Assembly (NCBI GenBank): GCA_041654355.1
Contig: JBAZDQ010000005.1
Coordinates: 15,441 to 79,440, forward strand
Length of the DNA stretch: 64,000 nucleotides
Origin: DMER64 sp041654355
GTDB lineage: Bacteria; Bacteroidota; Bacteroidia; Bacteroidales; UBA932
Reading direction: 5' to 3'
The notes under the pieces were generated by a model, which saw only the letters and a program-made list of their open reading frames with translations, made no database searches and was not told the origin of the DNA. The position numbers and the translations under genes are program-made. Below, one piece after another: positions 16,303-24,785 of this stretch. Each line of letters opens with the position of its first letter. Within the stretch, counting starts at the first letter, position 1.

Positions 16303-17022
16303 ATGGGAAGGGCATTTGAATACAGGAAGGCGAGGAAACTAAAACGTTGGGGCAATATGTCCCGTACCTTTACCCGCCTGGGCAAAGAGTTGACCATAGC
16401 TGCCAAACAAGGCGGCACAGACCCTGAAAACAACCCCCGCTTAAGGGCTATTATTCAAAATGCACGCTCCGAGAACATGCCCAAAGACAATATTGAACGG
16501 GCCATTCGCAGAGCAGACGAAAAAGACAAGGGAGATTACAAAGAAGTCGTATACGAAGGATACGGGCCCCATGGTATTGCCATTCTTATTGAAACCGCGA
16601 CGGACAATACCACCAGGACAGTGGCAAATGTCCGCTCCTATTTTAATAAAGCCGGCGGGAACCTGGGTACATCGGGCAGCGTTGAATTCATGTTTGACCA
16701 CAAGTGCGTTTTTCATGTCAAATCAAAAGATCCCGTTGATCTGGAAGAGTTGGAACTGGAACTGATAGATTACGGAGGAGAAGAAGTCTTCATGGACGAG
16801 GAAGAAGAAGAGATCGTGATTTACGGCAGTTTTGAATCCTACGGTTCTCTTCAAAAGTACATAGAAGAAAAGGCAATGGAACTGGTAAGCGGAGGTTTTG
16901 ACCGTATTGTGAACGGGGAAATGAAAGAATTAACGCCGGAAGAAAAGGCGGACATAGAAAAATTACTGGAGCGTATAGAAGAAGACGATGACGTTCAGAA
17001 CGTTTATACCAACATGGCTTAA
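16303..17022 (+). CDS. YebC/PmpR family protein
   Basis: A 239-residue protein of the YebC family. It begins MGRAFEYRKARKLKRWGNMSR, then TFTRLGKELTIAAKQGG, MPKDNIERAIRRA, VYEGYGPHGIAILIE and FNKAGGNLGTSGSVEFMF, all characteristic. Family members were described as DNA-binding regulators, and more recently as ribosome-associated factors that help with polyproline or stalled translation. The N-terminus differs slightly from the common GHSKWxxIK form. Acidic C-terminal end. It follows the TPR gene and ends convergently with the LTA-synthase-like gene; the stop codons overlap by 3 bases within TTAA. Confidence 0.93.
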   Translation: MGRAFEYRKARKLKRWGNMSRTFTRLGKELTIAAKQGGTDPENNPRLRAIIQNARSENMPKDNIERAIRRADEKDKGDYKEVVYEGYGPHGIAILIETATDNTTRTVANVRSYFNKAGGNLGTSGSVEFMFDHKCVFHVKSKDPVDLEELELELIDYGGEEVFMDEEEEEIVIYGSFESYGSLQKYIEEKAMELVSGGFDRIVNGEMKELTPEEKADIEKLLERIEEDDDVQNVYTNMA

Positions 17023-18887
17023 TCTGCTACAGTAAGCCGGTCTTCCACCAGCCTGTTGTTGTATTGCTGACGGAAAGCTTTTAAAAAGAGCTCATTGGAG
17101 GGCTCTTTTTCTTTTTCATCCCTGAGTATATTCCACCCGGAAGGATAATTTACGACAAACGGTGTGGTCAGCGTGTCCAGGATACTCCTCCCGAATGCAA
17201 AAAAGGAGAATGGATAATCCAGCATGTCCAGTAAGGTGGGCATAATATCAATCTGTTGTGTGTACCGGTCGTACATTAGCCCTTTTTCTGCTATTATACC
17301 TGAAGGATCGTGATATACCACGGGAATGGCCATGCTTTCAATATCTGTCTGGTAGTTAGGATGTATTAAGGAAAAAGTGCCGTGATCGGCCACCACAACA
17401 AATAATGTATTAGAATACCAAGACATGTCTTTTACCGTTTCAAAAAAACATTTCAAGGCATGATCGGCATACCCTATGCACCGGTGCACCGGAAGTGTGC
17501 CTTCGGAAAAGACACCTTCGTATTCCCGGGGTATGACAAAAGGATGGTGTGAAGAGATTGTAAATACGGCCGAGGCGAAAGGTTGGGGAAAAGAATTCAG
17601 TGTATGGGCAAAGAACTGAAGGAAAGGTTCATCCCAGATCCCCCAGTAACCGTCAAACTTACTGTTGTCAGAGAACGCTTCCTTACCGTAATAATGATCA
17701 AACCCAAAATGACGGGACATGCCGTCCAATCCCATAGACCCTTCAGAAGCTCCGTGAAAGAAAGATGTGTGATAGCCTGCTTTCATTAATGCATTTCCCA
17801 ACCCTTCCACACTGTTCAGTGCATAAGGCGTCAGGGCAAAAGACTGTTCCAGGCTGGGAATACTTCCCAATACGGAAGGAATGGCATCTACAGATTTTCG
17901 CCCGTTGGCATAAGCCAATGAACAAGTTAGTGACTGCGACATCAAAGAGTCCAGAAATGGAGTGAATGTCTGCATGTCCGGGGGATTCAAATACCCGATA
18001 TACTCCCTGGAAAAACTTTCCAGTATAAGGATGACCACATTTTTCCGGGCAGCCTCCTCTTCCGGAATTATTGGCATACTATCATTTCTGTGAACCGGGG
18101 AATAAATACCGGACATCGCCTCCCTGTCGGAAAAAAAGTCGAGTTTTTCAACGTCGCTCTTCCCCAGTGTACGGATGATGCAAAAAGGTGTGTTCAACAC
18201 AATGGCCGCTTCCATGGGGCGGGAAACATACGCTGCGGCATTGCCCAGGGTTATCGGCCTGGTGGTTCTGTCCGTTCCACCGCGGATTGCAGCAACTCCG
18301 GTCAACAACACCAAACACAGAACAATCGTTCTTAATGTAAAAAAACGAAAAGTAAAAGGCGGCCTTGACAGGTACTTTACACGGCCGTACAGGAACCATA
18401 TCCCAATGACCAAGAGAACCCAAAGAAAGAAAAACAACACATACTGGCGTAATCCCTCCAAAAAAATATGACCCAAATTGACATCGGCTGTAAATTCACT
18501 AAAAAAAGTAAAATCAATCCTACGCAGTCTCGTACGGAAAAATATAAAATCAAATAACTGAAAAAAAAATCCCGCTGCATTGAAAAGCACAAAAAGGATC
18601 TTAAGAAAATGCTGGTACAGAATCGAGAATATAAAAGGGAAAGGCAGCAGAGCCAAGACCAGGTAAATGGTGTTCAAATAGAAAAGGGCCGAGAGGTCAA
18701 ACCGTATTCCGCCACGGAAAATGACAAGCATGTTTTCCCATTCAACGCCCGGGAAAAGGTATTGATTGTACAAGTAAAACGCTAGCCGGCTGAGAAGTAA
18801 AAAAAACAAGACCAAAGACAACCGTTTGATCAATGAAAAAAAGTAAGAAAATCTTGTGTAATTTTTGGGCCGGTATATACTTTTCAT
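17019..18887 (-). CDS. LTA synthase family / sulfatase-like membrane enzyme
   Basis: A protein of about 622 residues starting MKSIYRPKNYTRFSYFFSLIK (18887; a frame-opening ATG at 18983 lies upstream of the likely promoter). The first 200 residues hold about five membrane segments. The extracytoplasmic domain has the alkaline-phosphatase superfamily fold: NVVILILESFSREYIG (metal site), NGRKSVDAIPS with Ser332 where LtaS-type enzymes carry the nucleophilic Thr, SSHHPFVIP, and VVADHGTFS. Such enzymes transfer phosphoglycerol or phosphoethanolamine to lipid or sugar acceptors. The organism is Gram-negative, so modification of a glycan or lipid A-like molecule is more likely than lipoteichoic acid synthesis. 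A minus-strand TATATTTG at 18897-18904 may be its -7 box. Confidence 0.85.
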   Translation of the reverse strand: MKSIYRPKNYTRFSYFFSLIKRLSLVLFFLLLSRLAFYLYNQYLFPGVEWENMLVIFRGGIRFDLSALFYLNTIYLVLALLPFPFIFSILYQHFLKILFVLFNAAGFFFQLFDFIFFRTRLRRIDFTFFSEFTADVNLGHIFLEGLRQYVLFFFLWVLLVIGIWFLYGRVKYLSRPPFTFRFFTLRTIVLCLVLLTGVAAIRGGTDRTTRPITLGNAAAYVSRPMEAAIVLNTPFCIIRTLGKSDVEKLDFFSDREAMSGIYSPVHRNDSMPIIPEEEAARKNVVILILESFSREYIGYLNPPDMQTFTPFLDSLMSQSLTCSLAYANGRKSVDAIPSVLGSIPSLEQSFALTPYALNSVEGLGNALMKAGYHTSFFHGASEGSMGLDGMSRHFGFDHYYGKEAFSDNSKFDGYWGIWDEPFLQFFAHTLNSFPQPFASAVFTISSHHPFVIPREYEGVFSEGTLPVHRCIGYADHALKCFFETVKDMSWYSNTLFVVVADHGTFSLIHPNYQTDIESMAIPVVYHDPSGIIAEKGLMYDRYTQQIDIMPTLLDMLDYPFSFFAFGRSILDTLTTPFVVNYPSGWNILRDEKEKEPSNELFLKAFRQQYNNRLVEDRLTVAD

Positions 18888-18896
18888 ATATGTTTG

Positions 18897-18952
18897 CAAA
18901 TATAAAGAATCTATCATTATGCTATCCATTTCAGATAAATTTCCTATTTTTG
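18897..18952. promoter_or_regulatory. divergent -7 boxes for the LTA-synthase-like gene and the epimerase run
   Basis: The minus strand reads TATATTTG (18904-18897), 10 bases before the ATG at 18887. The plus strand reads TATTTTTG (18945-18952), 46 bases before the epimerase ATG at 18998. Both match TAnnTTTG; -33 boxes are weak. Confidence 0.4.
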
Positions 18953-18997
18953 CAGGATTGAATTTTAATTTTTCTTTGTACAAAAACCCGAATCTTT

Positions 18998-19405
18998 ATG
19001 AAGATAAAACATATTGAACACATTGGTATAGCTGTCAAATCACTGGAATCAGCCATTGATTTTTACGAATCAAAACTCGGATTGAAATGTTATGCCATTG
19101 AAGAGGTTCAGGATCAGAAAGTCCGTACTGCTTTCTTTAAGGTGGGGCAGACAAAAGTGGAATTGCTGGAAAGTACGGATCCAGAGGGCCCGATTGGCAA
19201 ATTCCTGGAAAAAAAAGGAGAAGGCGTGCATCACATTGCTTTCGCCACGGAAGGATTGCAGGAGAACCTTGACGAGCTGTCCCAAAACGGGATCCGCCTG
19301 ATAGACAAAAATCCCCGTAAAGGCGCTGAAGGACTGCATGTTGCATTCCTGCATCCCAAAGACACCGTAGGTGTACTGACAGAATTATGTGAAAATCCGG
19401 AATAA
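18998..19405 (+). CDS. mce: methylmalonyl-CoA epimerase
   Basis: This enzyme interconverts (R)- and (S)-methylmalonyl-CoA in the succinate-to-propionate route. The 135-residue vicinal-oxygen-chelate fold has metal-ligand segments IKHIEHIGIAVKSLESAIDFY, KVELLES, GVHHIAFAT and VLTELCEN. It is the first gene of the methylmalonyl-CoA decarboxylase run and lies 19 bases before the alpha subunit, as usual in Bacteroidales. Confidence 0.95.
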   Translation: MKIKHIEHIGIAVKSLESAIDFYESKLGLKCYAIEEVQDQKVRTAFFKVGQTKVELLESTDPEGPIGKFLEKKGEGVHHIAFATEGLQENLDELSQNGIRLIDKNPRKGAEGLHVAFLHPKDTVGVLTELCENPE

Positions 19406-19424
19406 CTATACAATATTATATAAA

Positions 19425-20978
19425 ATGAGCAATCAGTTGGAACAAATCAAGGGGTTGACGCAACTCCGCGAAAAAGCCCGCCTGGGAGGGGGTCAAAAAC
19501 GCATAGATGCGCAGCACGAAAAGGGAAAATGTACCGCACGTGAACGCATTGCAATGCTTTTGGACGAAGGCAGTTTTGAAGAATTTGACATGTTTGTCAG
19601 CCACCGATGTGATAATTTTGGGATGCAGGAAAAAACCATCCTGGGTGACGGTGTAGTGACGGGGTACGGAACCATAGACGGTAGGCTTGTTTATGTTTTC
19701 GCCCAGGACTTCACTGTCTTTGGCGGGTCCCTTTCGGAAACCATGGCCATGAAAATCTGTAAGGTTATGGAACAGGCTATGAAGGTGGGAGCTCCCCTTA
19801 TTGGTATCAATGATTCCGGCGGTGCGCGTATCCAGGAAGGCGTTAATGCTTTGGCAGGCTACGGAGACATCTTCCAGAACAATATTCTGGGATCCGGAGT
19901 GATTCCCCAGATATCTGCTCTTTTCGGTCCCTGTGCCGGAGGGGCAGTTTACTCCCCTGCCCTGACCGATTTCACCATCATGATGAAAGGTTCCAGCTAT
20001 ATGTTTCTCACCGGGCCTAAAGTGGTTAAAACCGTTACCGGTGAAGATGTCACCCAGGAAGAACTGGGAGGCGCAAATGTACATGCCAGCAAAAGCGGGG
20101 TGGCCCATTTTGCCGTTGAGACGGAAGAAGAAGGTGTGGAACTCATTCGTGAATTGTTGAGCTATATACCTCAAAACAACATGGAAGAGCCTCCGCGGAC
20201 CGAGTGTGACGATCCCGTTGACCGCCTGGACGATTCGCTTAACGATATTATTCCTGACAGTCCAAACAAACCCTATAATATGTTTGAGATCATCCATACG
20301 TTGGTGGATGACGGAAAATTCCTGGAAGTCCATAAAGAATATGCAACCAATGTTATCGTTGGATTTGCCCGTTTTAACGGAACTTCGGTAGGGATTGTGG
20401 CTAACCAGCCCCGGGTGCTTGCCGGAGTATTGGATATCAATGCATCGCGCAAGGCTGCACGTTTTGTGCGTTTTTGCGATGCTTTCAACATTCCCCTGGT
20501 AACCCTGGTAGACGTTCCGGGTTTCCTGCCGGGAACTCACCAGGAATACGGAGGCGTCATCCTGCATGGTGCCAAATTACTGTATGCCTATGGAGAAGCT
20601 ACCGTTCCCAAGATCACTGTCATTCTCAGAAAAGCATACGGAGGAGCTTATATAGTAATGAGTTCCAAACACCTTGGCGGGGATCTGAACTACGCATGGC
20701 CTTCTGCTGAAATTGCCGTTATGGGACCTTCCGGAGCCATTGAAGTTCTTTACGGTAAAGAAATGGCGCAGGCCGACGATCCGGCACTCTTTGTGGAACA
20801 AAAAGAAAAAGAATACCGTGACACTTTTGCCAATCCATACAATGCGGCACGTTACGGTTACATAGACGATATTATTGAGCCGAGGAACACACGCTTCAGG
20901 ATCATCCGGTCTTTGCAGCTTCTTTCTACAAAAAAACAAAGTCTTCCTCCAAAAAAACACGACAACCTACCCTTATAA
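19425..20978 (+). CDS. mmdA: methylmalonyl-CoA decarboxylase alpha (carboxyltransferase) subunit
   Basis: This subunit moves the carboxyl group from methylmalonyl-CoA to the biotin of the carrier protein; the beta subunit then decarboxylates it and exports Na+. The 517-residue protein starts MSNQLEQIKGLTQLREK at 19425, not at the upstream in-frame ATG. The two crotonase-like lobes show GGSLSETMAMKICKVMEQAM, GGARIQEGVNALAGYGDIF, FGPCAGGAVYSPALTDF, VDVPGFLPGTHQEYGG and RKAYGGAYIVMSSK. The same fold serves propionyl-CoA carboxylase beta; the operon with an OadB-type pump decides for the decarboxylase. Confidence 0.93.
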   Translation: MSNQLEQIKGLTQLREKARLGGGQKRIDAQHEKGKCTARERIAMLLDEGSFEEFDMFVSHRCDNFGMQEKTILGDGVVTGYGTIDGRLVYVFAQDFTVFGGSLSETMAMKICKVMEQAMKVGAPLIGINDSGGARIQEGVNALAGYGDIFQNNILGSGVIPQISALFGPCAGGAVYSPALTDFTIMMKGSSYMFLTGPKVVKTVTGEDVTQEELGGANVHASKSGVAHFAVETEEEGVELIRELLSYIPQNNMEEPPRTECDDPVDRLDDSLNDIIPDSPNKPYNMFEIIHTLVDDGKFLEVHKEYATNVIVGFARFNGTSVGIVANQPRVLAGVLDINASRKAARFVRFCDAFNIPLVTLVDVPGFLPGTHQEYGGVILHGAKLLYAYGEATVPKITVILRKAYGGAYIVMSSKHLGGDLNYAWPSAEIAVMGPSGAIEVLYGKEMAQADDPALFVEQKEKEYRDTFANPYNAARYGYIDDIIEPRNTRFRIIRSLQLLSTKKQSLPPKKHDNLPL

Positions 20979-20990
20979 ACCCATCACTGC

Positions 20991-21914
20991 ATGAAACGAT
21001 ATATAACATTCATACTTGCCGGGTTTTTTGTTCTCTTTCATCTATCCCTTCAGGGACAGAGCATGACCGATTTGAGGTTGAATGAAATGCTCATTATCAA
21101 CACAAACGATTACCAGGATAATTTTGGAGAACATAGCGGCTGGTTTGAAATATTCAATACAGGCTACGGCACCGTGGATATTGGCGGTTGTTACCTGAGT
21201 AACGATCCCGGTAATTTAAAAATGTATACTATTCCACGCGGAGACATCCTTACTAAGATTAAACCCAGACAACATATACTGTTCTGGGCAGACAACAAAC
21301 CCAACCGGGGTTCTTTCCATGTGAATTTTACCCTGGCAGAATCTAAAGTACTTATACTGACCAGCAGCGACGGAAGTAGTATTTTGGACAAAGTTACCAT
21401 ACCCGACAATTTGAATCCCGACCAGTCTTTCGGACGTCTTGTGGACGGAGAAGGTTCCTACGGGACGGGATCCGACAACACCGGATGGGGCGTTCTTTCC
21501 CGTACTTCGCCAAGTACCAACAACCATTCGCTGGACGGCTTGTCACGGAGTGAGCAAATGAAAGAGACCGATCCTTTTGGATGGATCCTGGCCGTTATGG
21601 CCATGTCTGTTGTCTTTTCATCGCTCGTGCTGTTGTTCCTGGTATTTAAAGGCACGGGGAAAATTGCGTTGCGCTGGTCACAGAAAAAGGCCGATGCCTT
21701 TCATAAGAACAAATCTAAAAAAGTATCCCTGGCCGAAACATCCGGAGAAACATTCGCTGCTATTTCCATGGCGTTGCATTTATACGCAAACGAAACGGAA
21801 GTCCACGATATTGAAAACACTATCCTCACCATAGAACAGGTTAGGAGAAATTATTCTCCGTGGAGCTCGAAATTCCATTCCATGAGAAGGCCTCCTATCA
21901 TGAGAAAAAAATAA
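20991..21914 (+). CDS. sodium-pump decarboxylase gamma (OadG-like) subunit fused to a lamin-tail domain
   Basis: A 307-residue protein with a signal peptide (about 1-24, MKRYITFILAGFFVLF). A lamin-tail (LTD) domain follows at about 28-180: RLNEMLIINTNDYQD, SGWFEIFNTGYGTVDIGGCYL, HILFWADNKP and SFGRLVDGEGSYGTG. One membrane segment comes at about 198-222 (WILAVMAMSVVFSSLVLLFL), then a basic cytoplasmic tail. The membrane part and position between the alpha and biotin subunits match OadG, which anchors the decarboxylase complex. The extracytoplasmic LTD is an addition not found in classical OadG. Confidence 0.8.
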   Translation: MKRYITFILAGFFVLFHLSLQGQSMTDLRLNEMLIINTNDYQDNFGEHSGWFEIFNTGYGTVDIGGCYLSNDPGNLKMYTIPRGDILTKIKPRQHILFWADNKPNRGSFHVNFTLAESKVLILTSSDGSSILDKVTIPDNLNPDQSFGRLVDGEGSYGTGSDNTGWGVLSRTSPSTNNHSLDGLSRSEQMKETDPFGWILAVMAMSVVFSSLVLLFLVFKGTGKIALRWSQKKADAFHKNKSKKVSLAETSGETFAAISMALHLYANETEVHDIENTILTIEQVRRNYSPWSSKFHSMRRPPIMRKK

Positions 21915-21934
21915 TACAGATAACACATTGCACT

Positions 21935-22372
21935 ATGAAAGAATACAATCTGATAATCAACGGGAACAATTACAACGTTGTAATCAACGAACTGGAAGAA
22001 ACACTTGCCGAGGTGGAAGTGAACGGCACCCCTTTCCAGGTCACCATTGATAAACCTTTGAAAAAATCAAATCCCGCGCCTTCTCCGCGAGCACAACGTA
22101 CGGCTGCTCCCACAACTGCCAAAGCCTCGCACAGCACACCTAAAAGTGCTTCGGGCAGTTCCTCCACGGTAAATTCCCCGCTTCCGGGAGTAATACTGGA
22201 AGTAAGTGTAAAGGAAGGAGATACGGTAAAGGCAGGCCAAAAACTGATAGTACTGGAAGCTATGAAGATGGAGAACAATATTGAAGCCGAGAGAGACGGA
22301 GTGGTGGCATCAATAAAAGTGAACAAAGGAGATTCCGTACTGGAAGGAGCTCCCCTTATAATCATGAACTAA
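21935..22372 (+). CDS. biotin carrier protein of the methylmalonyl-CoA decarboxylase
   Basis: A 145-residue carrier. A structured N-terminus (MKEYNLIINGNNYNVVINEL) is followed by a Pro/Ala/Ser linker (about 45-78), and then a biotinyl domain with VLEAMKMENNIEAE; Lys111 is the biotinylation site. The start is set at 21935; the longer open frame upstream overlaps the gamma gene. Biotin shuttles the carboxyl group from the alpha subunit to the beta subunit. Its stop and the beta-subunit ATG are one base apart. Confidence 0.93.
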   Translation: MKEYNLIINGNNYNVVINELEETLAEVEVNGTPFQVTIDKPLKKSNPAPSPRAQRTAAPTTAKASHSTPKSASGSSSTVNSPLPGVILEVSVKEGDTVKAGQKLIVLEAMKMENNIEAERDGVVASIKVNKGDSVLEGAPLIIMN

Positions 22373-22373
22373 T

Positions 22374-23516
22374 ATGGACCAAATAATTAACAACCTCCAA
22401 CAGTTCTGGGAATATACAGGTTTTGCCAATGCTACTTATCAGCATATCCTGATGATATGTATAGGTATTATTTTTATAACCATGGCCATAGTCAAGGAAT
22501 GGGAACCGTTGTTGCTCATTCCCATTGGTTTTGGTATGATCATTGGCAATATTCCGCTTTTCGCCGGTTTGAACGTAGGCATATATGAAGAAGGATCCGT
22601 ATTGAACATCCTGTACCACGGGGTACAAAAAGGATGGTACCCCCCACTGATATTCCTGGGGATCGGGGCTATGACGGATTTTTCTGCACTAATTTCCAAT
22701 CCCAAGCTGTTGCTCATTGGAGCAGCCGCACAATTCGGAATTTTTGCCGCCTATGCCATTTCCCTCTCACTGGGCTTTGAACCGAGTGCTGCCGGTGCCA
22801 TCGGCATCATCGGGGGTGCAGACGGACCTACAGCCATATTCCTGTCGTCCCGGCTTGCTCCTGACCTTATGGGTGCCATCGCCGTATCGGCCTATTCGTA
22901 TATGGCTCTTGTACCGGTGATCCAGCCTCCCATTATGCGGTTGCTTACCTCCAAAAAAGAGCGGCTTATAAAAATGAGACCACCCAGGGCCGTTTCCAAG
23001 ATGGAAAAGATCGTATTCCCTATTGTGGGACTTCTGCTTACCGCGTTTATCGTTCCTTCGGGTCTGCCCCTTTTAGGTATGTTGTTCTTCGGTAACCTGC
23101 TGAAAGAAAGCGGAGTTACAAGAAGGTTGGCAGAAACGGCACGCGGACCGCTGGTGGACATTGTCACTATCCTCATTGGACTGACAGTGGGCTGTTCAAC
23201 ACAGGCCGATAAATTCCTGCAGCTGGATTCCATATTGATCTTCGGTCTGGGCGCTTTGTCCTTCATAGTAGCTACAACCGCAGGAGTATTATTTGTAAAA
23301 TTCATGAACCTGTTCCTGAAACAAGGCAACAAGATCAATCCCCTTATAGGAAATGCCGGTGTATCAGCTGTTCCCGACTCGGCACGTGTCTCGGAAAATA
23401 TCGGATTGTCCTTCGACCGTTCCAACCACCTGCTGATGCACGCCATGGGGCCAAACGTTGCCGGAGTGATCGGCTCGGCAGTTGCGGCAGGAATTTTGCT
23501 TGGATTCTTATCTTAA
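22374..23516 (+). CDS. sodium ion-translocating decarboxylase beta subunit
   Basis: A 380-residue integral membrane protein of the OadB/MmdB family with about nine membrane segments. It decarboxylates carboxybiotin and uses the energy to export Na+. Recognisable stretches are GIGAMTDFSALISNPK, IGIIGGADGPTAIFLSSRLAP, in which the Asp is a Na+ site in this family, and NPLIGNAGVSAVPDSARVS. It ends the decarboxylase set; the V-ATPase genes begin 24 bases later on the same strand, so the two sets may share transcription. Confidence 0.95.
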   Translation: MDQIINNLQQFWEYTGFANATYQHILMICIGIIFITMAIVKEWEPLLLIPIGFGMIIGNIPLFAGLNVGIYEEGSVLNILYHGVQKGWYPPLIFLGIGAMTDFSALISNPKLLLIGAAAQFGIFAAYAISLSLGFEPSAAGAIGIIGGADGPTAIFLSSRLAPDLMGAIAVSAYSYMALVPVIQPPIMRLLTSKKERLIKMRPPRAVSKMEKIVFPIVGLLLTAFIVPSGLPLLGMLFFGNLLKESGVTRRLAETARGPLVDIVTILIGLTVGCSTQADKFLQLDSILIFGLGALSFIVATTAGVLFVKFMNLFLKQGNKINPLIGNAGVSAVPDSARVSENIGLSFDRSNHLLMHAMGPNVAGVIGSAVAAGILLGFLS

Positions 23517-23540
23517 AATTATAGACCATTCTGAAATTAT

Positions 23541-24155
23541 ATGGAAAACAAACTGCAAGAACTGACTAACAAGCTTTACCAAGAAGGCTTGGCCAAAGGC
23601 AAAGACCAGGCAGAAGAGATCATTGCAAAAGCCAGGGATGAAGCTGATGCCATTGTAAAAAAGGCAAAAAAAGAAGCCACCTGGATGGTAGAGCGGGCAG
23701 AAAAGGAAGCTGCCGAACATAAAGAGCAGGTAGAGAACGAGATCAAGATGGCCTCCCGTCACACCCTGTCTTCCCTGAAAAAACAAATTGAAAACCTGGT
23801 AGTTCTCAAGTCGCTGGAAAGTCCCACCCGGAAGGCCATGGAGGATGACGCATTCATACAGGGTATCATCAAGACCCTTATAAATGCTTTTAATCCGGAA
23901 GATGCTGCATCCATGGATCTGGAACTGGTACTGCCCAAAGAAAAGCAAAAATCATTTACTGAATTCTTGAAATCCCAGACTTCCAAAGTCTTCGAAAAAA
24001 AACTGAAAGTCACATTCAGTCCGGATATGGAAAACGGATTTGTCATAGGACCCGCCGACGGAGGGTACCAGATACGTTTCTCGGACAAGGATTTTCTGGC
24101 ACTTTTCAATAAATACGTCAGTCCCAGGACTCAAGAATTGCTCTATGGCGAATAA
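23541..24155 (+). CDS. atpE: V-type ATP synthase subunit E
   Basis: A 204-residue peripheral-stalk subunit. The N-terminal half is a long coiled coil with alternating charges (KDQAEEIIAKARDEADAIVK and KEATWMVERAEKEAAEHKEQ); the C-terminal half is a mixed globular domain ending LFNKYVSPRTQELLYGE. Identity rests on the coiled-coil plan, the C-terminal domain and the position at the head of the V-ATPase operon. Its 3' end overlaps the next gene by 11 bases. Confidence 0.85.
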   Translation: MENKLQELTNKLYQEGLAKGKDQAEEIIAKARDEADAIVKKAKKEATWMVERAEKEAAEHKEQVENEIKMASRHTLSSLKKQIENLVVLKSLESPTRKAMEDDAFIQGIIKTLINAFNPEDAASMDLELVLPKEKQKSFTEFLKSQTSKVFEKKLKVTFSPDMENGFVIGPADGGYQIRFSDKDFLALFNKYVSPRTQELLYGE

Positions 24156-24783
24156 CTACGAATTCATTGTTGCCGGACTGCCCCAGCTGGCTCTGGACTT
24201 TCAGTCCGGGAGCTTTGATATGGAAGGGCTTACCGGGTCTCTCCGGGCATTGCTGAATAAAAAAGACAACCGATGGCTGGATTGGCTGACTAAAGGATTG
24301 CAAAGTAAATACATGCATTCCCGCTTTTACCGTGCAGCAAAGAATTGCAACAATGCTTTCATCAACCGTTATTTTTCTTTTGATCAGGACATCCGTAATA
24401 TCATAGCCGCTTACACGGCCAGGGAATACGGACATGAAATCACAGGTAGCCTGATAGGAAAAAATCCGGTCACGGATCAGTTATCCGTTTCCAAAGCAGA
24501 AGATTTTGAGCTGGAGTACCTGACGCCTCTTTCTGCTGCATTGCATAAAATCATGCAATTGAAAGATCCAGTGGAAAGGGAACAGAAAACAGATATGCTC
24601 CGTTGGGAAAAAGCCACTGAACTCACTACATTCCATTACTTTGATATAGATGTTATACTTGCTTTTTTACTCAAAGCCTCCCTGGTGGCACGTTGGGCTA
24701 AACTGGACAAAGAAACAGGAACCAGATTGTTCAGGGAACTGGTAGAAGAAGTAAAAGGCACATACAAAGCAGATAAACAATAA
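24145..24783 (+). CDS. DUF2764 family protein of the V-ATPase operon
   Basis: A 212-residue, mostly helical cytoplasmic protein beginning MANNYEFIVAGLPQLALDF and ending LFRELVEEVKGTYKADKQ. DUF2764 genes sit between subunits E and A of Bacteroidetes V-ATPase operons. No C (AC39-type) gene is seen here, so it plausibly takes the place of the C subunit that joins the rotor to the central stalk; this is inferred from position and size, not from sequence similarity I can see. Overlaps subunit E by 11 bases. Confidence 0.8.
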   Translation: MANNYEFIVAGLPQLALDFQSGSFDMEGLTGSLRALLNKKDNRWLDWLTKGLQSKYMHSRFYRAAKNCNNAFINRYFSFDQDIRNIIAAYTAREYGHEITGSLIGKNPVTDQLSVSKAEDFELEYLTPLSAALHKIMQLKDPVEREQKTDMLRWEKATELTTFHYFDIDVILAFLLKASLVARWAKLDKETGTRLFRELVEEVKGTYKADKQ

Positions 24784-24785
24784 TT

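Noticed and set aside
19416..20567. 383-codon open frame on the minus strand opposite mmdA
   Set aside because: It mirrors the conserved mmdA coding region and shows no recognisable domain; the plus-strand protein is clear carboxyltransferase.
22892..23446. 184-codon minus-strand frame opposite the decarboxylase beta subunit
   Set aside because: Antisense shadow of a conserved membrane protein gene; no domain or start context supports it.
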